Below are positions 1 to 5,191 of a DNA stretch of 5,191 bases, piece by piece (position 1 is the first letter of the stretch; each line of letters starts with the position of its first letter). A program made the position numbers and the translations under genes. This stretch comes from Spirochaetales bacterium. GTDB taxonomy: Bacteria; Spirochaetota; Spirochaetia; ARS1246. Location: assembly GCA_018644745.1 (NCBI GenBank), contig JABGPX010000227.1:1-5191 (forward strand). The letters are read 5' to 3'. Under the pieces are notes generated by a model. The model was not told the DNA's origin, did no database searches, and was given only the letters and a program-made list of their open reading frames with translations.

Positions 1-279
1 GGAGAGAGCCACTTATTCCTAAACAATCACGGGACCGGAATATCCCGGAAGGGAATATGGAAACGATTCAGTGAGATCGCGGAACGAGCCGGCATGGCAT
101 CTTCAAAGGTACATGCGCTGCGCCACTCTTTTGCGACTCATTTGCTTCGTGGTGGGGCTGACTTGCGTGCGGTACAGGAGCTTTTAGGGCATGCAGATAT
201 CGGTACCACCCAGATATATACGCACTTGGATGGTGATGATCTGAAGAAGTATCACCATCAATACCATCCCAGGGGGTAG
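1..279 (+). CDS. xerD: Site-specific tyrosine recombinase XerD, C-terminal part (5' end outside window)
   Basis: The frame is open from the first base to the TAG at 277-279, giving the last 92 residues of a tyrosine recombinase. Counting from the first codon, the visible catalytic residues are H38 and R41 in [11 protein letters not shown]64 in LLGH, and the nucleophile Y73 in TTQIYTH. The spacings match E. coli XerD as I know it: 26 residues between the two His, 9 from the second His to Tyr, and 19 from Tyr to the end. The terminus [12 protein letters not shown] resembles the XerD ending (HHPRA type) rather than the XerC ending. About 200 N-terminal residues, with the core-binding domain and the catalytic Arg and Lys of box I, lie upstream. 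XerD normally works with XerC at dif to resolve chromosome dimers under FtsK control. A xerC lies about 3.9 kb downstream. The ATG at 94 is internal and is not a start. An integron or phage integrase is less likely given the XerD-like tail. Confidence 0.9.
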   Translation, partial: GESHLFLNNHGTGISRKGIWKRFSEIAERAGMASSKVHALRHSFATHLLRGGADLRAVQELLGHADIGTTQIYTHLDGDDLKKYHHQYHPRG

Positions 280-280
280 A

Positions 281-307
281 TAAACCTAGAATCAGATACC
301 AGGTTTA
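281..307 (+). repeat. Short inverted repeat between xerD and the lipoprotein gene
   Basis: TAAACCT (281-287) and AGGTTTA (301-307) are perfect 7-nt inverted arms around a 13-nt spacer, just after the xerD stop and ending 8 nt before the lipoprotein ATG. The stem is AT-rich, the loop is long and no T-run follows, so it is not a convincing intrinsic terminator. The downstream arm contains the only AGG that could act as a weak Shine-Dalgarno for the start at 316, so pairing could mask it. This may equally be chance. Confidence 0.3.
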
Positions 308-315
308 ATGCGGTA

Positions 316-1065
316 ATGGAGAGTATGAATAGACAAAAATTCAAAATAGGGAAATGGAGTTTTATTGTGCTCCTTGTTTTTCTCATCTCTCTGTCAGGCT
401 GCGATAAGAACCGAGATAGGGATGAACTGCTGATCAAGGTTTCCGCTGTCGAGGAAGGCTTCGCCGACGGTGAGCTTTCGAAGCAGACCATTGATGAGCT
501 GAAGAAAGGAATCGCCGCACTAGAAGAGGAGATAAACAGGACGGTAGACGCAGGAGAGCGGCTGGGGCTATATTACCGTGCGGTGGCTTCGCGCTATATG
601 GATAGAGACATGTTTGGTCTCGCGGCAGACTTCTTTAGATTAGCTCTGGATCTAGCTCCGACTAATCTTCTTATTGTTTACCGGATTGCTGTCAGTGAAG
701 CCCAGGTCGCGAATGCCATTGTGGATCCTGAAAGCAGACTCGCTAAGCTCGAGGAGGTTGAGTCATATTATTTATATGCACTTCAGCTTGATCCGTATTA
801 TGGAGAGGTTCTATTCGGCCTTTCTGTTCTGTATATTTTTGAGCTTGATATGCCTGCCGATGCAGAAATATATCTTGAACGGCTGCTAAGCCTTGAGTCG
901 AATCATTATAGGGGCATGTTCCTTCTCGCGAGGGTATATGTGCAATTCGGACGTGTTGACGATGCGATAGATCTGTATAACCGAATAGTGAAGGAGAGCG
1001 GCAACGAAGAGCAGGTGCAGAACGCGAAAGATAATCGAAGTGCGTTGACGGGAGACTATCGATGA
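316..1065 (+). CDS. TPR-repeat lipoprotein of unknown function
   Basis: The protein has 249 residues. A basic N-terminus (RQKFKIGK) and a hydrophobic core (about residues 14-27) lead to the lipobox LSGC. Cleavage before C29 would yield a lipidated protein anchored to a membrane and facing the periplasm or surface. After a charged linker with a predicted helical segment (about 35-80), four TPR-like helical pairs can be read: about 83-116, 117-162 (with a short insert), 163-196 and 197-230. They show typical signatures such as YYRAVASRY...AADFFRLALDLAP and ARVYVQFGRVDDAIDLYNRIV. TPRs usually mediate protein contacts; the partner is unknown. The start is uncertain. ATG 316 has only a weak AGG at 301-303. 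ATG 325 has GGAG at 318-321, only 3 nt away. Both give the same mature protein. The gene follows xerD after 36 nt and its TGA overlaps the dprA ATG, so it is probably co-transcribed with its neighbours although no DNA-related role is visible. Confidence 0.85.
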   Translation: MESMNRQKFKIGKWSFIVLLVFLISLSGCDKNRDRDELLIKVSAVEEGFADGELSKQTIDELKKGIAALEEEINRTVDAGERLGLYYRAVASRYMDRDMFGLAADFFRLALDLAPTNLLIVYRIAVSEAQVANAIVDPESRLAKLEEVESYYLYALQLDPYYGEVLFGLSVLYIFELDMPADAEIYLERLLSLESNHYRGMFLLARVYVQFGRVDDAIDLYNRIVKESGNEEQVQNAKDNRSALTGDYR

Positions 1066-2069
1066 ACTGCGGAAACCTATTACGGTTCGCTGTTTCCCGC
1101 CTGCGATCACTTCCTTTGAAGGAAAAATTACTGCTTTGCGAGGTACTGAGCGATCCTGAAGATTTTGCTGCTCTTTGCAAATCAGATTTAGAGCAAATTC
1201 TTCAGAGACATACTCGTATAAAGAAATGGAATCCAGCGGAGCAGCTCGCCGAGGCCGCTGAGGATGAAAAAGCCTTGACCAGAGGAGATTTCAATTACAC
1301 CTTCTACTGGGACAAGGACTATCCGCCGCTTCTTCGAGAGATTTTTGATCCGCCTTTTCTGCTGTACTTTCGGGGAAATCTTCCGGATCCGGAAAAGCCT
1401 GGTCTTGCGGTTGTAGGAACCAGATATCCCTCGGGAAATGGCTTGCGTGAAGCTTTCCGTTTAGGCCTCGAGGCAGGAGGCAGCGGGATAGCGGTAATTT
1501 CGGGTTTGGCAAAGGGTATTGATAACGCCGCCCATAAGGGGAATACCAGCGGCGGGGGCAGATCCGTCGCGGTACTTGGATGCGGTATCGACTTCATGTA
1601 TCCCCGCTCTAGTATTCCCGCCGCACATGAAATGCTGAAGGCGGGGGGGTGTGTTTTGAGTGAGTATGGTCCGGGAACCGAACCGCGAAAGTATAACTTT
1701 CCGGAGCGTAACCGGATAATAAGCGGGCTTGCTCGATCTGTGGTAGTGATGGAAGCCCCGGCACGATCCGGGGCTTTGATTACCGCGGATTTCGCCCTTG
1801 AGCAGGGGCGGGAATTATACGTGCACGCAGCGTGCCTTCATGGAAAGAATGGCGAGGGCTGTCGGCGTTTGCATGCGGAAGGTGCAAAAGCGGCAGATGG
1901 ATGGTCGGAGATCGCGGAAGACTGGGGACTTGCAAGGCGAAAACCATCGGGGAGTAACTCGCCGGTGCGGAAAGAAAATGATAATAGAGACGGGGAGCTC
2001 GCAGTACTTCTCGAAAAGGAGTTGAACGGAAAGCTCGTTGCATACGCAGGAGAGCATTTCGAGAGATAA
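1062..2069 (+). CDS. dprA: DNA-processing protein DprA/Smf
   Basis: The protein has 335 residues. DprA binds single-stranded DNA taken up in transformation and loads RecA; many non-competent bacteria also keep it. The N-terminal ~75 residues resemble the small helical (SAM/HhH-like) domain. Next come DPPFLLYFRG (96-105) and the extended Rossmann fold: LAVVGTRYPS (115-124), SGLAKGIDNAAHKG (147-160), SVAVLGCGIDFMYP (168-181), SEYGPGTEP (200-208), FPERNRII (213-220), and EAPARSGALITADFALEQGRE (231-251). Two departures are seen. The VPG loop that usually follows GRE(V/L)(F/Y) reads VHAA (254-257). After about residue 290 only a charged tail of ~45 residues remains, with no obvious winged-helix domain. 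The start is well supported: GGGAG at 1050-1054 lies 7 nt before the ATG, which overlaps the preceding TGA in an ATGA. topA follows 3 nt after the TAA. Confidence 0.93.
   Translation: MNCGNLLRFAVSRLRSLPLKEKLLLCEVLSDPEDFAALCKSDLEQILQRHTRIKKWNPAEQLAEAAEDEKALTRGDFNYTFYWDKDYPPLLREIFDPPFLLYFRGNLPDPEKPGLAVVGTRYPSGNGLREAFRLGLEAGGSGIAVISGLAKGIDNAAHKGNTSGGGRSVAVLGCGIDFMYPRSSIPAAHEMLKAGGCVLSEYGPGTEPRKYNFPERNRIISGLARSVVVMEAPARSGALITADFALEQGRELYVHAACLHGKNGEGCRRLHAEGAKAADGWSEIAEDWGLARRKPSGSNSPVRKENDNRDGELAVLLEKELNGKLVAYAGEHFER
1753..1776 (+). other. Perfect 9-bp hairpin inside dprA
   Basis: AAGCCCCGG (1753-1761) and CCGGGGCTT (1768-1776) are perfectly complementary with a 6-nt loop CACGAT. The stem is mostly G-C and could form in the mRNA. 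It covers the codons for the conserved EAPARSGAL motif. Downstream is TTTGATT rather than a T-tract, so it is at most a weak pause or processing site; part of the complementarity may be imposed by the protein code. Confidence 0.5.
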
Positions 2070-2072
2070 CCT

Positions 2073-4181
2073 ATGGCAAAGAAAAAGAAGAAAAAAAAAG
2101 AAACACTATTAATAGTAGAATCTCCAGCAAAAGCGAGAACTATCGAACGATACCTGGGGGCAGGATATACGGTGGCCGCGTCGATGGGACACCTGATCGA
2201 TCTTCCCAAGTCGCGGGTTGCCGTGGATGTAGAGAATGATTTTGAACCCGAGTATATAACAGTACGAGGAAAAGCGAAAATTCTAAAGGATCTTCAGACG
2301 AAGGCGAAAAAAGCCACGACAGTGCTGCTGGCCTCGGATAATGACAGAGAAGGCGAGGCGATTTCTTATCACCTACGAAACGCCCTTCTGAAAAAAAATG
2401 AGGGTTTAAAAATAGAGCGCATCGTTTTTAACGAGATCACCCCTCAAGCCATCCGCGAGGCGGTGAAAAATCCGAGGGGGGTCGATACCCACCTGGTGAA
2501 TGCTCAGAAGGCTCGCAGAGTCCTCGACCGTCTCGTCGGCTACAATCTATCACCCATTCTCTGGAAAAAGGTTAAAAACGGTCTTTCCGCCGGCAGAGTG
2601 CAGTCGGTTGCTCTCCGGCTGATTTGTGACCGTGAACGCGAGGTGGAAGCATTTATACCCGAGGAATATTGGACCCTCGATGTTTCACTGCAGAAAGGCA
2701 AAACCGTTTTTCAGGCTCAGCTCTTTCAGTATGCCGGAGAAAAGCCGGCTTTTAAAAAGCGAGATGATGTTGAGGAAGTTACCCGGGGTCTTAGTGGAAA
2801 AACCTGCTCGGTAAGCAAGATTAAAGACATTGATAAAACTCTGAAACCGCGGGCACCATTTACCACGTCCACATTGCAGCAGACAGCGGCGAACCGGCTC
2901 GGTTTTACTTCGAGAAAAACCATGCAGATCGCCCAGCAGCTTTATGAAGGAATCAACATGGGCACGAATCGTGTGGGGCTTATTACCTATATGAGAACCG
3001 ATTCCACCCGACTTTCAAAACAGTCCTTAGACGAAGTGCGTGACTATTTACAGAAGAATTTCCCCGGGCAACTCCCCGAGAAACCTAATGTTTATTCTTC
3101 TTCAAAAAACGCTCAAGACGCTCATGAAGCGGTAAGGCCGACATATCCTACCTATTCTCCCGATTATGTAAAAGAGCATCTTACGCGGGATCAGCTAAAG
3201 CTCTATTCGATAATTTGGGAAAGATTCGTTTCCTGCCAGATGATCAACGCGGTAACCCGGACGACGACTATTGAGTTCGCCGTCGGCGACTGCCTGTTTC
3301 GAACCAGCACGACAAAGGTTGTTGAGCCGGGTTTTCAGAAGGTGCTGAAAACGTTGAAATCGAAGGAAAAACGAACGAAGCTGCCCGTGCTCAAAGAGAA
3401 TGAGGCTGTAGACATAGTTGAGTATCTTCCCGAACAGCACTTCACTTCCGGCCCGGCCAGGTTTACCGACGCGAGCATCGTGAAGATGCTTGAAGAGAAG
3501 GGGATTGGCAGGCCATCGACATACGCGCCGATTATTTCCCGATTGTTAGATCGGTATTATGTAGTTCGGAAAAACCGCCAACTTATGGCGACAACCCTTG
3601 GGCTGCTGACCAATGACATGCTTGTGAGTACTTTTCCTGATCTTCTCGAAGTGAATTTTACCGCGGGAATGGAAGAGCGTCTAGATTTAGTAGAAGAGAA
3701 CAAGCAGGAGTGGCATGAGATGGTCGGCGATTTCTATGGCCCTTTCAGCAAGCAGGTCGAACATGTCATGGAGACCCTCGAGTCAATAAAAGGCATCATG
3801 GACGAAGAGACCGATCAAGTGTGCGAGAAATGCGGTCGGGTCATGATGAAAAAACTCGGACGTTTCGGTTTTTTTCTCGCTTGTTCGGGTTTCCCGGAAT
3901 GTATGAGCACCAAATCTCTTCCCCTTGCGGATTGCCCGAAAACGGATTGCGGCGGAGAGATTGTAGCCCGGCGGAAGCAGGGCGGTGGGAAAGAGTTTTA
4001 CGGCTGCACGAATTATCCTGAGTGCGACTTCATCAGTTATTTCAAACCGATTAATGTCGACTGCCCCAAGTGCGGACATTTCATGGTTGAGAAATATGAC
4101 AAAAAATGGGGCAGCTACAAGGCATGTGTCAATCCGGAATGCAGCTATCTGCATACCGAGGAGAATGAAACGAGTGCTTAA
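2073..4181 (+). CDS. topA: DNA topoisomerase I (type IA)
   Basis: The protein is a complete 702-residue type IA topoisomerase. It relaxes negatively supercoiled DNA by a transient 5'-phosphotyrosine single-strand break. After a lysine-rich start (K3-K9), the Toprim domain (about 11-125) carries E16 in LIVESPAK and the metal-binding acidic motif D89-N-D91-R-E93. The segment LVNAQKARRVLDRLVGYNLS (141-160) and GLSAGRVQSVALRL (170-183) are family hallmarks. The active-site tyrosine is Y306 in GLITYMRTDSTRLS, with R308 following. A second signature, EEKGIGRPSTYAPII, is at 474-488. The C-terminus holds three four-cysteine zinc modules with all ligands present: C584/C587/C604/C610, C621/C626/C645/C651 and C664/C667/C685/C690. 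The length is typical of TopA enzymes with three zinc modules and no long basic tail. The start ATG lies 3 nt after dprA, with only a weak GAGAG (2061-2065) before it, which suggests translational coupling. xerC begins inside its last codons. Identification is secure. Confidence 0.97.
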   Translation: MAKKKKKKKETLLIVESPAKARTIERYLGAGYTVAASMGHLIDLPKSRVAVDVENDFEPEYITVRGKAKILKDLQTKAKKATTVLLASDNDREGEAISYHLRNALLKKNEGLKIERIVFNEITPQAIREAVKNPRGVDTHLVNAQKARRVLDRLVGYNLSPILWKKVKNGLSAGRVQSVALRLICDREREVEAFIPEEYWTLDVSLQKGKTVFQAQLFQYAGEKPAFKKRDDVEEVTRGLSGKTCSVSKIKDIDKTLKPRAPFTTSTLQQTAANRLGFTSRKTMQIAQQLYEGINMGTNRVGLITYMRTDSTRLSKQSLDEVRDYLQKNFPGQLPEKPNVYSSSKNAQDAHEAVRPTYPTYSPDYVKEHLTRDQLKLYSIIWERFVSCQMINAVTRTTTIEFAVGDCLFRTSTTKVVEPGFQKVLKTLKSKEKRTKLPVLKENEAVDIVEYLPEQHFTSGPARFTDASIVKMLEEKGIGRPSTYAPIISRLLDRYYVVRKNRQLMATTLGLLTNDMLVSTFPDLLEVNFTAGMEERLDLVEENKQEWHEMVGDFYGPFSKQVEHVMETLESIKGIMDEETDQVCEKCGRVMMKKLGRFGFFLACSGFPECMSTKSLPLADCPKTDCGGEIVARRKQGGGKEFYGCTNYPECDFISYFKPINVDCPKCGHFMVEKYDKKWGSYKACVNPECSYLHTEENETSA
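4158..4163 (+). promoter_or_regulatory. Shine-Dalgarno sequence for xerC
   Basis: GAGGAG at 4158-4163, inside the end of topA, is the only strong ribosome-binding sequence near the xerC start. It sits 1 nt before ATG 4165, which is too close for normal initiation, and 10 nt before the in-frame GTG 4174, which is slightly long but workable. It therefore bears directly on which codon starts xerC. Confidence 0.55.
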
Positions 4182-5106
4182 CGAATATGTGAGCTATCTA
4201 CGAGGTATTAAAAATCTCAGCGCACACTCGGTAGAAGCTTACGCCCGGGATTTGAATCTTTTTGCAGCTTTTGTTGAAAAAGAGGGATTCCCTGAAGCAG
4301 AAATAACCGTTAAACAGGCGCGAGGTTTCATCGCCGGCCTGTCAAAAGCAGGCAACAAGCCCGCAACGATTAACCGGTGTCTTTCGGTTGTTCGGGGTTA
4401 TTACGGTTATATGCTCAAGCAGGGAGCGGTAAGCGCGAATCCTTTTTCCTCAATTTCGGCTATGAAGAATGGCGGAAAGCTGCCGGATGTTCTGTTTGAG
4501 TCCGAGGTTGAGAGATTGATTGATGATGTTGAACATGAGGATGTCTCAGGTGATGAGGGCTTCTTTGCAGCAAGAGATCTGGCCATTATAGAGCTTTTGT
4601 ATTCTACCGGATGCAGAATTTCAGAATTGGTCGGAATTGATCTGATAGATATATCATTTAAAGATTCGAATATTCTTGTAAGAGGTAAGGGTGACAAAGA
4701 GCGCCTTGTTTTTCTTGGAGCCAATTCCATTGAGTCTTTGAGGGTATATCTTCCATACCGAGGAGCACGGCTTTTGCGATCGAAACACGGAGTCGATCCG
4801 GATGCTGAAAAGGCATTGCTGCTCAATCGATTCGGCCGGAGGATTACCCGAAGAGGCGTGGCTGGAATCATCGAAAAACACACAAGAGTTTCTAAACTCG
4901 AGAAAAACGTCACTCCTCATACATTTCGTCATAGTTTCGCGACCCATCTGCTGGATAAAGGTGCCGATATCAGGGCTGTTCAGGAGATGCTCGGTCATGT
5001 GAATTTATCAACCACCCAGGTGTATACACATCTGAGCTTTGAAAGGCTGAAAAAAGCATATAACGCGGCTCACCCGCACGCAAAAAAGGAGACGAGTCGA
5101 TCATGA
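4165..5106 (+). CDS. xerC: Site-specific tyrosine recombinase XerC
   Basis: The protein has 313 residues from ATG 4165, or 310 from GTG 4174. The N-terminal core-binding (SAM-like) domain covers about residues 1-90, with LSAHSVEAYARDL (18-30) and NRCLSVVRGYYGYML (70-84) typical of Xer proteins. The catalytic domain has all expected residues: R151 in STGCRISELVG, K175 in RGKGDKER, H252 and R255 in PHTFRHSFATH, H278 in LGH, and nucleophile Y287 in TTQVYTH. The Arg-Lys spacing (24) equals that of E. coli XerC. The Lys-His spacing is 9 residues longer, with the extra length around RLLRSKHGVDPDAEK. The tail YNAAHPHAK is XerC-like. XerC pairs with XerD to resolve chromosome dimers at dif. Position after topA and before hslV matches codV of B. 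subtilis. The gene overlaps topA by 17 nt (or 8 nt with GTG) and hslV by 4 nt. The frame stays open upstream into topA, but that extension has no family homology to Xer N-termini. Confidence 0.94.
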   Translation: MKRVLNEYVSYLRGIKNLSAHSVEAYARDLNLFAAFVEKEGFPEAEITVKQARGFIAGLSKAGNKPATINRCLSVVRGYYGYMLKQGAVSANPFSSISAMKNGGKLPDVLFESEVERLIDDVEHEDVSGDEGFFAARDLAIIELLYSTGCRISELVGIDLIDISFKDSNILVRGKGDKERLVFLGANSIESLRVYLPYRGARLLRSKHGVDPDAEKALLLNRFGRRITRRGVAGIIEKHTRVSKLEKNVTPHTFRHSFATHLLDKGADIRAVQEMLGHVNLSTTQVYTHLSFERLKKAYNAAHPHAKKETSRS

Positions 5107-5191
5107 CTTTTGAAGGAACCACGGTTATAGCCGTGAGAAAAAACGGGAAGACCGCAATGGCTGCCGACGGCCAGGTAACTCTCGGCAATAC
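5103..5191 (+). CDS. hslV: HslV (ClpQ) peptidase subunit of HslUV protease, N-terminal part (3' end outside window)
   Basis: Only the first 29 codons are present. HslV forms a dodecameric threonine peptidase in the cytoplasm that degrades proteins unfolded by the HslU ATPase. The visible start TTVIAVRKNGKTAMAADGQ (6-24) aligns with E. coli HslV (TTIVSVRRNG...GDGQ) and continues VTLGN. T6 would be the catalytic N-terminal threonine and D22 matches the conserved Asp17 of the mature enzyme. Four residues, TFEG, lie between the initiator Met and T6, so a short propeptide must be removed, as in several other HslV proteins. AAGGAG at 5086-5091 precedes the ATG by 11 nt, and the ATG overlaps the xerC TGA (ATGA), indicating coupled translation. 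hslU is expected next, beyond the window. Confidence 0.92.
   Translation, partial: MTFEGTTVIAVRKNGKTAMAADGQVTLGN

Noticed and set aside
94..279. A stand-alone 61-residue mini-recombinase starting at ATG 94
   Set aside because: The frame is open back to base 1 and the upstream codons fit Xer sequence, so this is the tail of a full-length protein cut by the window edge.
280..315. Promoter for the lipoprotein gene (TAGAAT at 287-292 as a -10 box)
   Set aside because: No acceptable -35 element is found 16-18 nt upstream, and the short gap is consistent with read-through from xerD.
743..1180. Minus-strand ORF of 145 codons across the lipoprotein/dprA junction
   Set aside because: It lies antisense to two well-supported genes, has no recognisable motif and no convincing ribosome-binding site.
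1838..2209. Minus-strand ORF of 123 codons spanning the dprA/topA junction
   Set aside because: Its Phe run is simply the complement of the topA poly-Lys tract; the rest is Ser/Pro-rich shadow sequence.
2733..2753. Terminator-like GCCGG-loop-CCGGC-TTTT and the 14-nt palindrome AAAAGCCGGCTTTT (2740-2753) in topA
   Set aside because: The stem is only 5 bp, it sits mid-gene and the four T are followed by A-rich sequence. Termination here would abolish TopA, so chance is the best explanation.
3985..4164. Upstream extension of the xerC frame to give a 373-residue protein
   Set aside because: The extra 60 residues come from the topA zinc-module region read in another frame, are rich in Arg/Ser/Ile without Xer similarity, and precede the normal Xer N-terminus. 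A fusion or long N-terminal domain is not supported.
4407..4913. Minus-strand ORF of 168 codons within xerC
   Set aside because: It is antisense to the xerC catalytic region, with no domain signature; such shadows are common opposite conserved genes.
5120..5135. CACGG/CCGTG hairpin at the start of hslV
   Set aside because: A 5-bp stem with a 6-nt loop is expected by chance and lies downstream of the start codon without covering the ribosome-binding site.
1..5191. A dif recombination site near the xer genes
   Set aside because: I looked for a 28-nt pair of inverted 11-nt Xer-binding arms around a 6-nt spacer resembling known dif sites and saw none; dif is usually near the replication terminus rather than beside xer genes.

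Overview
The window is a densely packed, single-strand (+) bacterial gene cluster with about half G+C by eye. It carries six protein genes in a row: the 3' end of a XerD-type tyrosine recombinase, a TPR lipoprotein, dprA, topA, xerC and the 5' end of hslV. No tRNA, rRNA, CRISPR array, insertion sequence, convincing promoter or intrinsic terminator was found. The only intergenic gap of any size is 36 nt (280-315), and there is no gene-free stretch near 300 bases.

The order dprA-topA-xerC-hslV is the classic neighbourhood also seen in Bacillus subtilis (smf-topA-trmFO-codV-clpQ-clpY-codY-flgB) and, as I recall, in treponemes, where it runs on into flagellar genes. Here trmFO is absent between topA and xerC. 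A xerD and a TPR lipoprotein sit upstream, and the lipoprotein has an N-terminal Lys/Arg stretch, a hydrophobic core and a clear lipobox. Together these suggest a diderm spirochaete (Spirochaetales, with moderate rather than low G+C). That assignment is inference from gene order and protein style, not a database match.

Layout. 1-279 is the last 92 codons of xerD, including the HxxR, H and nucleophilic Y of the catalytic domain. 316-1065 is a 249-residue lipoprotein with about four TPR-like helical pairs. 1062-2069 is a DprA/Smf Rossmann protein that overlaps the lipoprotein gene by 4 nt (ATGA). 2073-4181 is a complete DNA topoisomerase I with Toprim, active-site Tyr and three C4 zinc modules, 3 nt after dprA. 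4165-5106 is xerC, overlapping topA by 17 nt, with a nearby GTG as alternative start. From 5103 hslV begins, again in an ATGA overlap, and runs off the window. The spacing and overlaps argue for one transcript with translational coupling.

Functionally, most of the cluster handles chromosomal DNA. XerC and XerD would together resolve chromosome dimers at a dif site, TopA relaxes negative supercoils, and DprA loads RecA on incoming single-stranded DNA. HslV is the peptidase of the HslUV protease. The lipoprotein is the unexplained member.

I did not find an undescribed system here. The more notable points are the co-location of both Xer partners within one run of genes, the unassigned lipoprotein embedded in it, an altered C-terminal part in DprA, two coding homopolymer tracts, and a strong intragenic hairpin in dprA.
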